Shown here: one piece after another, positions 1 through 10,245 of the stretch
Numbering within the stretch: position 1 is the first letter of the stretch
Layout of the letters: every line of letters begins with the position of its first letter
NCBI RefSeq assembly: GCF_036898095.1
Contig: NC_090768.1
Span: forward strand, 49,543,547 to 49,607,546
Direction: 5' to 3'
DNA from: Palaemon carinicauda
Lineage: Eukaryota > Arthropoda > Malacostraca > Decapoda > Palaemonidae
DNA: 64,000 nt
The notes under the pieces: generated by a model
The model's input: the letters and a program-made list of their open reading frames with translations, nothing else
What the model was told of the DNA's origin: nothing
Databases searched by the model: none
Translations under genes and position numbers: made by a program

Positions 1-779
1 GCGGGGGGAGCCAATGGAACCCCCACTACCCAACCGGAGGTACCGGGACGAAGGTAATGATTCATGTAGAATATAATATAATGATATGGGATATTAATAA
101 GTTCTATGCGGACGATAATAGCAGGAGGTACCGTAGGTGGGGACACTCCTAATATAAGTGCTCATTCTTATAACCATAGCTAAAAGCAAAATTTACACCA
201 AGGTGTAGTCATACCGACTAATCACGTGTGATAGTCCCCGGTGGTCCCGGCCCTCCCCCTCCCCCGACCGATGGCCAATCGGTGCGACGGGAGGGGGGGA
301 GACGAAACCGCCCGGTATGAATGAATGAGACTAAGTCACACCCCGTGGGTACACTCAGTCCTCAATATGTCGGAACGTTGAGGGAAGACTGAGGAACAAG
401 CATACTTGACCCGTATGTCATAACCAACAACCATCGAGTGAGAAGATGGGTGTACACTGGAGGAGGGGGGGATGGAATAGCCTCCCCAACCTGTGGGGGG
501 AAGGTATGGTACCGGGGAATCACCAGTGCGTAGTGGTAGACAGGGCTACCAACTGGAGATCCCCTCAACATGACATGAAAATCCCAAAAATATGATCATA
601 ACGGAGTAAAGCAATAAATATAATATCAATGCACAAATACATAAAAATAATTAATGAATTAAAAGCGAAATCACGTAAGTAAGGTTCGGCCTCTCGATCT
701 CTCCCTTCAGACTCTTCCTCTCTTCCTTGCCTGCCTTCCTCCCTCCGGGGGGAAGTCGAGGAAGAGTGGCACCATTGAT
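1..779. other. no gene recognised; GC- and G/C-tract-rich sequence at window edge
   Basis: I find no exon, element end or known motif here. The stretch holds short G and C runs, and the phrase ggaggtaccg appears twice near the start. It may be the 5' non-coding part of family B element B1, whose gag-like frame opens around 780, but no terminal repeat is visible. Confidence 0.3.
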
Positions 780-1130
780 TTAACCCCCATTCCTCTTGGT
801 CAGGCAGATCACGTTGCCTCCCCCAGTAGGGCAATACTTTCCGCCACCGGGAGTGACTCTGTTACTGCTTCCATTCCAGATCATGTACGAGCGGTATGGC
901 CTGCCCTTGGACTCCCTGGTTCCCCTTCGGAGGAAGTTTGGAACCAGTTCCTCGCGGGCAAGGTAGTGCCTCAGGTCCCTTTTGTTTTGGAATCCTCGGG
1001 AGTTCCAGACCTCGCCTACCTCCCATCAACTCAGTCGGTGCCCACGGAAGTTTTAGTGGATATAGTAACTTCAGCTCCTGCGGCGCCTACTTCGCACTCC
1101 GGTGTGCATCTACAAATTACAACGTCGTGA
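780..1130 (+). pseudogene. gag-like fragment of element B1
   Basis: An open frame without an early ATG runs to TGA at 1128-1130. It reads ADHVASPSRAILSATG, then IPDHVRAVWPALGLPG, SEEVWNQFLAGK and LVDIVTSAPAAP, ending shortly after. The composition (Ala, Pro, Ser, Val) and the Trp-containing EEVWNQFL unit resemble the first part of DIRS gag proteins. Gag would package element RNA. The assignment is by position and style, not by a strong domain. Confidence 0.4.
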
Positions 1131-1451
1131 GCGCAAACATCATAGTACCTCCTCCTCCTCCTCTTTATCGCCTCGCCCTCTTCAGAGGCTAGGAGGGAGA
1201 GAGAAGAGGAAAAGGAGAGCTCGCTCTCCTTTTCCCAGACGTTCTCGCCGGAAACACAGGCAACATAGGAAGATACATCATTGTTCTCGCTCTTCCTTGC
1301 CTTCTATTTCTTCACGAGATGTCTAGCCGCAAGGCTATTAGCGCTCTCGTCACAAACATAAGAAGAGCGCTTCCTCCTCGTCATCGCCCTCTTCGGAGGT
1401 CAGGAGGGAGAGAGAGAAGAGGAAAAGGAGAGCTAGCGCGCCTTCTGAAGA

Positions 1452-1959
1452 TAAGGAGTGAAAGCGAGGAGAAGCGCTCTATCTGACTTTTCTAGAGCGA
1501 ACGGAGACCCTCAAACTATATTATGCAAAGAAGAGGGTTCGAGGTCAGGACGTGCCTTGCCCTTGGCCCCGCTCCTTAGATATCCCTCGCGAGAGAAAGA
1601 CGACAGCGAGGCAGAACGATGACGAGAGGGAGCGCTCGTCTTAGGTTTGTGCCAAGAGCGCTTGTAGTCTCGAGGAGAGACTGAAGGCGAGGAAGAGCGA
1701 GAACGATGGTGTCTCTTCCTATATCGCCTGTCTCTTCGGCGAGACTATAAGCGCTCTTGGCACAAACCTAAGAAGAGCGTTCCCTCTCGTCATCGTTCTG
1801 CCTCGCAGTCGTCTTTCTCTCGCGAGGGATATCTAAGGAGCGCGGCCAAGGGCAAAGCACGTCCTGACCTCGAACCCTCTTCTTCGCATAGTAGTTTGAG
1901 GGTCTCCGTTCGCTCTAGAAAAGTCAGATAGAACGCTTCTCCTCGCTTTCACTCCTTAT
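1452..1959. repeat. 508-bp near-perfect palindrome (inverted repeat with short loop)
   Basis: The left arm, from taaggagtgaaagcg at 1452 to about 1700, is the reverse complement of the right arm from about 1715 to cgctttcactcctta at 1959. Matching blocks include ttaggtttgtgccaag (left, from 1641) with cttggcacaaacctaa (right), and agcgaacggagac with gtctccgttcgct. Mismatches are few and indels rare. The loop is only a few tens of bases. It interrupts the gag-like region of element B1. Confidence 0.9.
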
Positions 1960-1960
1960 T

Positions 1961-2215
1961 TCCGTTTCCCGTTGCTCTGGCCCTTCGGGTTCTCGCAACA
2001 CAACCTCTAGGGGCACACACGATCACGCTGAACCTTCTAGTTCTCGTGAAACAAGTCACCAAAAGTTTTACTCATATGACAGAGAGTCTTCGGACTCTTG
2101 TCACTCGGAGTGTTCGCGTACGTCCAACCAACACTACGCCCATGACCATCAGGAGTTTTACTCTTATGGCAGAGTCTTCAGACTCGCGTCACGCAAGGTG
2201 TTCGCACGCAATTAG
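1961..2215 (+). pseudogene. gag-like Ser/His-rich fragment of element B1
   Basis: The frame ending in TAG at 2213-2215 reads SGPSGSRNTTSRG, then HQKFYSYDRESSDS and DHQEFYSYGRVF. The HQ-x-FYSYD unit occurs twice here and again at about 4047 (HQEFYSYDKGPSDS), so the gag linker contained an internal amino-acid repeat. The frame runs out of the palindrome's right arm. A stop and the 97-bp satellite separate it from the next gag fragment. Confidence 0.4.
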
Positions 2216-2872
2216 CACTACACATGCAAATCTCCGGTCATACACTCGCGGGGTCAATCTCTCGCTCTCGTGTTTCAGACAGGACAACCTCCCCAATTCC
2301 TTTGCTCCCTAATGAGTTAAGGATTACTAGTTTCTCAGAAACCTCGGAAGAAGATGCAGGGGTTCGGCCCTTCTTCTCTTCGGTTGAGAGCAGGAGGGGA
2401 AGGGGAAACGTGTTAGGGGCGCTAAAAGAAAACACCCAGATAGCAGCGATGTAGAAAACAATGCCGAGGGCTTCAACCGCTCTGTTCGTTATCCTGCGCT
2501 TTATGTGGCAGCTCATGAGCTGCCCATGTTACGAGGTAGCACTCATTGTCAACCTGCAACTAGATCAACTTGTTGGGAAACATAGATTGCTGCCAGGAGG
2601 TTCGCCTCCAGGGGTTGAGAACCTCCCCTTACGAGGGAGTGATAACCTTTCTCGGAATTGGGCTACGTGAGAGAACCATCCCCCTTCCGAGGGAAAGCTT
2701 CCCCACTTCAGCCATTCAGCAACCTTCCCTCCTTCGTGAAGAGTTGCGAACAGCTCGATGAGTTTTACCTGTGCTATCTCGTCCCCGAAGACTGTGCTTT
2801 CCCCTTGAGCTGGGTAAAAAGCAAGTCTAAGGCTTGTTCCTCCTTCGGGAGGAACTTCTCCCTTGTTAGGAA

Positions 2873-3553
2873 CTTCTCCCTTGTTAGGAACTTCTCCCTC
2901 ATTCGCGAGAGAGAGATTATTACGCTTACACTTTTTTCCCATAAGAGCTGGGAGAAAGCTTGGCTCAAGCGATGTACTTCTTCTGGAGGACTTCTCTCTC
3001 GTTCACGAGAAGGAGATTATTACGCTTACGTTTTTTCCATGGAATTGGGAGAAAACTTGCCTTAGGCGATGTCCTCCTTTGGGAGAACTTCTCTCTCGTT
3101 CGCGAGAGAGCTTATTACGCCTATGCTTTTTTCCCATAGAACTGGGAGAAAGCTTGTCTTAAGCGATGTCCTCATTCGGGAGAACTTCTCTCTCGTTCAT
3201 GAGAGAGATTATTATGCCTATACTTTTTTCCCATAGAACTGGAAGAAAGCTGGTCTTAGGCGATGTCCTCCTTCGGAAGGACTTCTTTCTCGTTCACGAG
3301 AGGGAGATTATTACGCCTACATTTTTCCCATAGAACTGGGAGAAAACTTGTCTTAGGCGATGTCCTCCTTCGGGAGAACTTCTCTCTCGTTCGCGAGAGA
3401 GATTATTACGCCTATGCTTTTTTCCCATAGAACTGGGAGAAAGCTTGTCTTAAGTGATGTCCTCCTTCGGGAGGACTTCTCCCTCGTTTGCAAGAGAGAG
3501 GTTATTGCGCCTACGCTTTTCCCCATAGAGCAGGGAGAAAGCTTGTTTTAGGC
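2873..3553. repeat. 97-bp satellite-like tandem repeat, about seven units
   Basis: Unit starts (gatgtcctcc and variants) fall at 2971, 3068, 3165, 3262, 3359, 3456 and 3554, giving spacings of 97, 97, 97, 97, 97 and 98. A further diverged unit precedes 2971, and more degenerate related sequence reaches back to about 2595. Each unit holds two small inverted repeats (tccttcggga and tctctcgttcgcgagaga) and the phrase cccatagaactggga. At 2857-2900 an 18-bp sub-repeat (gttaggaacttctccctt) occurs two to three times. Since 97 is not a multiple of three, the array cannot keep one reading frame. Confidence 0.92.
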
Positions 3554-4031
3554 GATCTCCTTCGGGAGAACCTTCCTCCCATTCACGAGAGATAATTTGT
3601 AGGAGTTTGCTGATCCACGCTCCTCAACCTTACGCTTTTGGTTCTCCTCCAGTGGTGGAGCGAGAGCCTAGTCTTAAGCGACGTTCTCCTTCGGGAGAAC
3701 AAATCTACCCTGCGGAGGAGTTACCTTCAGCCCTGACATTCTCCCCCTCGTGCTGTAAGGAGACGTCTTTTTTTAACCTACTGGTTCCCCTCACGTTGAC
3801 CCCTCGGGCTCTCGTGACGATCAACCTTTCGGCGGGCGTGATCGGGAGCCTTTGGACTCTCGTCATGTTGATCCTACGGGTTCTCATGACCTTAGGAGTC
3901 CTTCGGGCCTCTGTCGCGCTGGACTTTCTTGTTCACACGTCTTGGAACCTTTGAGTTTCAGTTACGCTGAGTCGTCGGGCTCTCGTAACAATTAGCACAG
4001 TGTGTCCGCGCATGCACGCAATTAGCGCTAT

Positions 4032-4430
4032 GTGCGCGCCCATCGTCATCAAGAGTTTTACTCTTATGACAAAGGGCCTTCTGACTCTCGTCAACGGTCT
4101 TCCCCATTACCTCCAGACACTCCAACTTCTGCCGTTCTTCTCCTTTCGACAAAAAAGATACGAGGGGTAAGACATAAGGTTTGTCTGCTACTTGTGTCTC
4201 CACTTTACCTGTAATAACACGAGAGGAATTAGCGCAGCCTGACGATTCCTCGGGAGAGCTGCCGTCGAGGGACTTAGAATCCTCCTATTTATGGACTCTA
4301 AGAACTATGTGTAATATCTCATGCCTTGGCGATTTGCATCTGTCTCCTCGACCTCTTGACGCCCCAGCCTTAGACAGGCTATGTCGTCCACCCCAAACCC
4401 TAAGACCAAAATTGATCTTCTGGCTTGGCC
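4032..4430 (+). pseudogene. gag-like fragment of element B1, cut by a SINE
   Basis: Two overlapping open stretches (4032-4214 and 4181-4430) carry HQEFYSYDKGPSDSRQ, PLPPDTPTSAVLLLS, and then DDSSGELPSRDLESS and LDAPALDRLCRPPQ. The region looks like a decayed middle part of a DIRS gag. The frame is broken by SINE insertion at about 4416-4430 and by a shift around 4200. The next gag piece resumes beyond the SINE at 4893. Confidence 0.4.
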
Positions 4431-4735
4431 TGATTGGTAACGTCTCTGACTGGTGTTTGTCAGTCTGGGGTTTGAGTCCTGCTCAGACTCGTTAGTGCCA
4501 CTAGTGCCTGCAACCTTACCATCCTTGTGAGCTAAGGTTGGGGGGTTTGGGGGAACCTGTAGATCTTTCTGCCGAGTCTTCAGCAGCCACTGCCTGACCC
4601 TCCCTGGTCCTAGCTGTAATGGAGAGGAGGCTTGGTCCTTGACCATATGATATATAGTCAGTCTCTAGGGCATTGTCCTAACTGCTAGTGCAATGTCACT
4701 GTCCCTTGCCCCTGCCATTCTGGAGTGACCTTTAA
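4416..4735 (+). mobile_element. tRNA-derived SINE
   Basis: The head contains a pol III A box (tggcctgattgg, from about 4425) and a B box (ggtttgagtcc, about 4471), spaced as in a tRNA and followed by a tRNA-unrelated body of about 230 bases ending near gacctttaaac. The 5' part cannot fold as a normal tRNA and has no anticodon arm context, so it is a SINE rather than a tRNA gene. It splits the gag-like region of element B1 and so inserted after B1. Confidence 0.7.
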
Positions 4736-4892
4736 ACCTGGTCTGTTCGCCGAGATCAGAGACGTCAACCCTTCTCCTCTGATCTTGGATCCCCTCACGG
4801 CGAGGCTCACACCGGGCTAATCCTCGAAGAGACACTCTACTCTTCCAGGCTCTTCTCAGTCACAGAAGCCTCGGCAATGGAAGTGACTTCAA

Positions 4893-5111
4893 TGTCCCCT
4901 CTGGCTTGACACGTGGTCTGATACAGTCGGCTACCTCGTGAGCCACGAGGACTTGTCAGACCAAGACTCCATGCAGTCCCTACAGGAAGTCCTAACTGCT
5001 GGGGCCAAGAGAGTGGATTTCTTAACCGCTACAACAGCGACCATGTGGAGCAATTGGGTTCTCAAAAGGAAGGAATCAGTAGTTCCCAGACTTCCCTTTG
5101 TACCTCAGTGA
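4893..5111 (+). pseudogene. gag C-terminal fragment of element B1
   Basis: The frame ending in TGA at 5109-5111 reads WLDTWSDTVGYLVSHED, SDQDSMQSLQEVL, AGAKRVDFL and ATMWSNWVLKRKE. The helix-rich SHEDLSDQDS plus NWVLKRK pattern resembles the conserved C-terminal region of DIRS-type gag. It is followed with almost no spacer by the recombinase region (SAIKGYRSAL in another frame at about 5133), so RT and RNase H have been deleted. Confidence 0.5.
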
Positions 5112-5980
5112 GGAAAAGCTCCTCCCAGTCTCGGCGATTAAAGGCTATCGCTCAGCCTTGAGCCTCATCAAGACGGAGAAGGGGTTGAACTCTCTGCCTC
5201 AGAAGACATCACCTTGGTTGATTCGGGGTTTTGAGTGATCTTGGCCCCCCAGTTGAGATTAGACCATCACCGTGAGATGTGTCTTACGTTCCCTGAAGGG
5301 TCTGCCCTATGAGCCCTTAAGGGCCTCAGGCTACTTTTTGAACCTTAAGACTGTCTTCCTCGTACCTCTGTCCTTGGCTAAAAGGGTCAGTGAGCTACAT
5401 GGTCTGTCTTACGTCGTCACCCATTCTAAGGGATGGGGGGTGGGGGGGGGGGGGGGTTTAGTGTCTCGCAACTTCGTACTGGGCTTGGTGGCTAGACTCA
5501 TAATCCTTCATCTACTGATGAGAGATTTCGAGAATTCCAGTTTTCCACCCTCAGTAAGGTAACACAGGATACAGACCAGTCGTTACTGTGCCCAGTCAGG
5601 GCGCTAAAGAATTATCTGAAGCGCACCAGACCTTTCAGACCACGTCTCCGTCATCTCTTCCTTAGTACCAACAAGGTAAAGAAGAGAACCTCTGACAACA
5701 CCATCCCTTTCTGGCTCAAGAAAGTTATTGTGAGGTCTTTTCACGGAGACCCAGAGGCAGCACAACCCAGAGCCCATCAAGTTAGAGGAGTGGCTGTCTC
5801 ACTGGCGTTTAAGAGAAATTTCTCAGTCTCCCAGGTCTTGAGTGCTGGGGTCAGGAAATGCCAATCTACATTCACCGCTCACTATTAGAGCGACGTGACA
5901 CAAAAATCTCTAGACACCCTTTCTGTTGGGCCTATTGTGACAGGTCAACGGGTGCTGTAGCTACCTTACGCCCTTTCAGG
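5112..5980 (+). pseudogene. tyrosine recombinase remnant of element B1
   Basis: Pieces in shifting frames give the order expected of a DIRS recombinase: SAIKGYRSALSLIK at about 5133, PYEPLRASGYFLNLKT, then LAKRVSELHGLSYVV with the first catalytic Arg (about 5374-5415). A G-rich interruption follows at 5432-5458. Then come VRALKNYLKRT, AHQVRGVAVSLAFKRN (the H-x2-R box, about 5770-5820), and the nucleophile region TFTAHY before SDVTQKSLDTL, with a stop next to the Tyr. Stops and frameshifts show it is dead. Confidence 0.75.
5432..5458. repeat. G-rich homopolymer tract
   Basis: A run of G broken by two T residues interrupts the recombinase remnant of B1 and causes frame loss. It probably arose by slippage. 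Confidence 0.8.
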
Positions 5981-6419
5981 GGACAGTAACCATTGGCTGA
6001 GGATACTGGGTTACTCTAGGTTTTAAGAAGAACATCCATCTATCTTCTTCATCTCCTTCTCCCTCCCATCTGGGGATCCTAGTCTGTATCCAGTTTCAGC
6101 TGGACTCGCCAATGGAAATAAGGTATGATACTCATCTGATTCCTCTCACAGGGTATAAGTTATACTCATGGTCATGAAGTTTCCCCTTTGCAAGGTCGGG
6201 GGAATCCTATGTTTGAAGGGGTCAGAGTCCAATGTTCCTGACCCACTTCAGCCTGAAACATTTGTTTATTCGAAGCTACAAACTTTCAGTCATGCTGAAA
6301 TTATGGGGATTTACAAAGAAAGAAGATTTACGGAAGATTGTTGCTTCAAAAGAGTCTTGTCTGAGGACTATCTTCCCTAGGAATAGGAAACTCTTTGGCC
6401 ACCCTAGCCTCAAGACTAA

Positions 6420-6530
6420 GTCTCCTATAGTAAAGAATGAGGGTTTGTATCAAGTGTAGGAACAAATGACAAACTTATAACAGAGTTTGTATTTTTCCTA
6501 ACATACAAACCCGAATTCTTTACACAAATC
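6420..6530 (+). repeat. internal complementary region of element B1
   Basis: Sequence from gagggtttgtatcaag to acaaacccgaattc is the reverse complement of the right terminus at 6695-6770 over about 60 bases. Its first part (tgtaggaacaaat) is complementary to the tgttcctac that starts family B left ends seen at 7317, 17363 and 27590. This is the DIRS arrangement in which the internal complementary region bridges both ends for circle formation. Confidence 0.75.
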
Positions 6531-6689
6531 TTCCCTCCATCACCGGCCCCTAGGATAGTACTAGCTAGAATCCGATTGAAGGTAAACAGCAGCTACCGAC
6601 CGGCGGTGCCCCCACCACCATCAGGTGGGTAATTACCTGCCCGGTCGTTAACGACCTTGTTAAGGTTTTTCGGCCATATTTTCCGGCTC

Positions 6690-6772
6690 GCACTAGAATA
6701 TCTCCTATAGTAAAAAATTCGGGTTTGTATGTTAGGAAAAATACAAACTCTGTTATAAGTTTGTCATTTTTC
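6690..6772 (+). repeat. right terminus of element B1
   Basis: The block ctatagtaaaaaattc to ataagtttgtcattttt is the inverted partner of the internal complementary region at 6425-6525. Host intron sequence with lower GC follows. Confidence 0.7.
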
Positions 6773-7099
6773 TATGTTAAATCCCTCTTTTTACGTTGCA
6801 CATTTATGCAGCAATTTGAGCTTTCTAATTGAAATGTACAGTATATAACATATTAAGTCTTTGAATTTCTCAGCTTGTCTTCAGGGTACAGTATTTGGTG
6901 GTTTGTCATTCTTATCTAAATTTCACCAACTTTTCCATATGTTATAAAGGATGATATATCAGTTTGTTGTTGCATGCCTCTTGATAAGTAGGAAATTTGG
7001 AAGATTACATTATTAGTTAGTCATTATGTTTAGTTAAAAGAATTCACTACTTGTAAATAAAAGTAGATAATGAGTAGCAATTATTTTACTTTTTTCTAG
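6773..7099. other. receptor intron end, no element recognised
   Basis: AT-rich sequence without a recognisable gene or repeat leads into the polypyrimidine acceptor of the exon at 7100. Confidence 0.5.
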
Positions 7100-7269
7100 G
7101 ATCTGAAAATGAAGAAATCAGTACCAACAAGAAAAGTGTTTGGGAAGGTGATCCAGATTCTTCAGATAAAATTGATATAAAGAGTGTCATAAATGATATC
7201 ACGGGAATGGATGGATCTGGCAGAAGCAATGAATTCCCAAAACAGACCCAGAATATGAATTTATCCAAG
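7100..7269 (+). CDS. sax: sax-like receptor exon: acidic N-terminal extracellular segment
   Basis: An acceptor (polypyrimidine then tag) ends at 7099 and a GT donor starts at 7270. The exon opens with two bases that complete a split codon and then reads 56 codons without a stop, beginning SENEEIST and ending NMNLSK. The peptide is hydrophilic and rich in Asp, Glu, Ser and Asn, with no cysteine and no known domain. It leads in phase into the next exon at 16860. Its place before the cysteine-rich domain suggests an extended N-terminal ectodomain linker. It is the weakest exon because it lacks a family signature; support comes from open frame, splice sites and phase. The upstream exon is outside the window. 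Confidence 0.65.
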
Positions 7270-8339
7270 GTTTGTATATTATATTTTGTAGAAAATAAAA
7301 AAAGTTGAATCCAAGTTTGTTCCTACACGAATACAATCCATTGTTCTTTAGGAACGCACAGAATCCATTGTTCTTTATAGGACTATGACCTCAGCAAAAT
7401 AGGAATTACTATTAAACATTTAATGAGGTAGTTATAGCTACCAACAGGTGGTGGGGAAACCCTGCCCACATATGAGTCGGCTAAACACTCACTTTTGATC
7501 TTGGCTGCAAGCAGTACATTACACACATTCTTTCTGTCTCTCAAAGTTTGGCTGTTTTAATCTGTTTGCCATCTCTTCTAGTTAAATGGATAAGTAGGCA
7601 AACAGGCAGTTGTGTTTGAGTAAACGTAAAGTTTAATAAAAGTACAAAGATATGCAGTTGTTTTACAGATTAGCCATAAATGTGCTATAAGTATATGTAC
7701 AAACCCGCCATTAATCTCATCGTTCTTCTATCTTTTGGGGGACATGTCAGATCACAGTCATCTCTTCTCTGTTGGGTTGTACGATGACGACAACAACCTG
7801 AACCTAGGGAAGTTGGTCTTCGTTGGGCATCGATAGTGCTCGATTAGCATGAGAAAGCATTTTTTGCCATTGCCAGGACTTCTAAGGCAGACCCTGTGGT
7901 ATCCTCCAGACTCCTGCTTCTCCAGTGGAGGCACTGAAGGGAGGGAGCATCGTCATTGCTTGCCAAGACCTTACTCTGCTTCATCTTTATTAGATTCTCC
8001 AGATGCACTACTAATTTTAAGAAGAAGAAATCATTGAATTCGTGTAAGATCCATCTTCTTCTCTCCCCGTTGATCCTGCAGTTTCTTTCCTGAGGATAGT
8101 TTTGCCTGTGGAGATACTCAAGACTGAGGGCATAGTCTTCTCAGCTCTTGACTCTGTTACCATGAAATCCTTCCATGGCCAGCATCTTGGCAACTTTGTG
8201 TATTGACCAGTGGTCAGGTGCAGATACCTACTTCGCCATTAGGATACTTGAGATGTTAGCAAAGTACAGCAAGCTCGTTCTGTCTGGTTCATAGGCAGGA
8301 ATGTTCTTAGCACATCAATCACCAAAATATCTAATTGGG

Positions 8340-8935
8340 TTGTGAAGAGAAGGTATACTGCTGTTTTCCAGTTCTCCAGGCAAGTCGGACATGGAGGAAT
8401 GCTTCTCCTGATAGAGAGGTTGAACCGGAACAGGAGGTCAGTCATCGACCTCTCACCGCTAACCAAGTTTGTTTTTTCAAAATTCGTTCAGCATAGAGAT
8501 GGCAAGTACTGTGTGTTATTCCATCAGAGAGGAAGGATGCTTGTTTTTAGAAACTGTTCATCAGTCCTATAGAGAGTATTGTACCTCTGCTTCATCCTTG
8601 AGGGAGTAGTGTATCAGTTCAAAGGCCTATGTCTTGTATTGTACACTGCACATTGGTCTCAACTTGTTCCCCTCAAATGGGATGTGCCATTTGAGGAATC
8701 TTGATGATTGGCTGATCCTTGCCTCTTCTGAGAGGCAGTTGCTTTATGATATAGACAGACTACATTTTTCACAGTCACTATATGGAATTCAGGATAAATT
8801 GGGCCAAATCAAGTCTTGCACCCAAGTAGAAGTACTTGGTCATACCGATAGATACAGCAGCAGCAAGAGTTTCCATAAGACAATCTTATCAGCATACTTT
8901 GAGAGGTGGTGCTCTTGTAGGTACTTATTTAGGCT
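8340..8935 (+). pseudogene. DIRS-type reverse transcriptase remnant (B2)
   Basis: Readable blocks are RNRRSVIDLSPLTKFV (the fingers region of DIRS/LTR-type RT, about 8425) and, after stops, NLDDWLILASSERQLL (about 8698-8745), which contains the catalytic DD in the YLDDW-like form seen in DIRS RTs. They are followed by the thumb-like WAKSSLAPK...VLG. Several stops and at least two frameshifts are present. The enzyme would copy element RNA to cDNA. Confidence 0.7.
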
Positions 8936-8945
8936 GTAGACAATG

Positions 8946-9850
8946 CTGTAAAGGTGTCAGCAAGATTCTTTCCAGGCAGGAAGAATGTTCTAGCAGACAT
9001 GCTTAGTTGCCAGGTGCAGGTTGTAAGTTCAGTGGTTCCTTCTTCATGCAATTGGCAATTGAGGTGTCTACCACATGGCTAAACAAGGATCTTCTGGTCG
9101 TGGATCTCCTCGTCTTCGGCAAGAGAAGCACTTCCCTGCTGTAGCTGGGAAGGGCTACTGCTCGGCTTTGAGCAAAGTCTTCCAATTAAGAAACAGATCT
9201 CTGCTCCTCGTGGTAATTGTCTATGCCCACGAAGAGCTTCAAGCAGTTATGCCCACCCCGAGACCTCAGGCTCTGGAGTCAGATGTGACAAATGTTCTCA
9301 AAACTTATACGTGCTCCATACGAGCCTTTGAGATGAACATTGAATGAAGATCGGACTGGCTAGATAGTCTTTCAGTTAACCATAGACTTATCAAAGTGAG
9401 TGGGCGAGCTCTTGTTTCTAATCATTCTGGAGGATGAAAGAATGTATCCTTAGCTTGTTCCTGAGTTTGTGGCTAAGACCCAGTTGCCCACAATACCAGT
9501 TTTGAGTCCTTCACCTTTCTCAGGAGGCATCCAGAGGGCATCAGAATGAGTTGCGGGGACTCCATGGTTCTATTTTAAGAGTATCCAGTGCTTCAGTCCA
9601 GAGCTCAAAATATTTTTCTTAGCACTAACAAGATAAATTTAAAAAATTAAAGTTTTCTTGTATTTAGCTTTATGAGACCACTATTTGTGTCTATATAGTA
9701 CTTCAATCCATGAAAGGGTGGGAAGTCCTACTCGGGCAAACGCTTTAATAAGAACCTGTCAGTGGCGCAGGTATTAAGACGGGTTTGCTATTACACATTT
9801 ACTTTACCTCCCATTACTGTCACGAGTATACCCTTAGCTTCTATGGTACC
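8946..9850 (+). pseudogene. RNase H end and tyrosine recombinase remnant (B2)
   Basis: The frame at about 8945 reads KVSARFFPGRKNVLADMLS, the conserved C-terminal motif of DIRS RNase H. The recombinase follows: AVAGKGYCSALSKVFQLRN (about 9138), SDVTNVLKTYT (about 9280), VPEFVAKTQLP in another frame (about 9460), and near the end KNLSVAQVLRRV with YYTFTLPP (about 9750-9815), which corresponds to the helix before the nucleophile. The central catalytic Arg region is not readable. The gene is dead. Confidence 0.6.
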
Positions 9851-10070
9851 TTTACCTTTGTTCCTGTAGAAAAGGGGCGAGAATGGGAGAAACCTTTTAG
9901 CCTTTGTCATTGTATAAATTTTAAATGAGCTTAATGCAGAATATGGAGGGAAGTAACAGTATAAGGAATAAACTAGACTAAAAGGGACTGTAAACATATA
10001 ACTGTCAGCTTGCAGTCGCCCATGATCATCTGTCAGCTTGCAGTCGCCGTCAGCTTCTGATCGCACTCGG

Positions 10071-10245
10071 CAGCTCTTTATCATAGTTTGCCAACTTGTC
10101 GCCATTCGCCAGCTCGTTATCGCTGTTTGCCAACTCGTCGCTGTTCACCAGCTCGTTATCGCTGTTTGCCAACTCATTGCTGTTCGCCAGCTCATGATCG
10201 ACACTTGCCAGTGTAAGCTCATCATCCACCAGCTCGTGATCGTCT
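10071..10245 (+). repeat. 39-bp tandem repeat encoding 13-residue units
   Basis: Units start cagctctttatc at 10071, cagctcgttatc at 10110 and 10149, and cagctcatgatc at 10188, exactly 39 bases apart, with a decayed fifth copy. Since 39 is 13 codons, the open frame 10038-10283 reads an RQLVIAVCQLVAV-like unit over and over. It lies in the gag-like zone of B3 and could be a coding repeat or a minisatellite. Confidence 0.85.

Larger units (their letters stand above)
780..6772 (+). mobile_element. family B DIRS-like retrotransposon B1, decayed and internally deleted
   Basis: In order, the element has gag-like fragments (780-1130, 1961-2215, 4032-4430, 4893-5111), tyrosine-recombinase fragments (5112-5980), an internal complementary region (6420-6530) and a right terminus (about 6690-6772). 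DIRS elements replicate through reverse transcription and integrate with a tyrosine recombinase. Here no RT or RNase H is left between gag and recombinase. A large palindrome, a 97-bp satellite and a SINE lie within the gag part. The left end is not seen, so the start is a lower bound. The element lies upstream of the first receptor exon visible, probably in a receptor intron. Confidence 0.7.
7317..9860 (+). mobile_element. family B DIRS-like element B2, decayed
   Basis: It starts with a family B left end (tgttcctacacgaatac at 7320) followed by the gtggtgggg...accctgccca block shared with the left ends at 17363 and 27590. It then has RT (8340-8935), RNase H (8946-9035) and recombinase (9075-9850) remnants in element order. 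No gag is clearly readable at 7700-8240. The right end is not recognised. The frame is broken throughout. Confidence 0.65.

Noticed and set aside
565..834. Minus-strand 89-codon open frame at the window start
   Set aside because: Low-complexity Glu/Arg-rich sequence from a ctt/cct-rich strand, with no domain; the opposite strand carries the gag-like frame.
2565..3163. Several open frames of 60-135 codons on both strands with repeated NFSLV or SLVHEKE
   Set aside because: They arise from the 97-bp tandem array, whose period breaks the frame each unit.
2873..3553. CRISPR-like array
   Set aside because: Units are contiguous 97-bp tandem repeats without distinct spacers, in a eukaryotic genome.
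4416..4500. A possible tRNA gene
   Set aside because: A and B boxes are present, but no cloverleaf or anticodon arm is convincing and a 230-base unrelated body follows; a SINE fits better.
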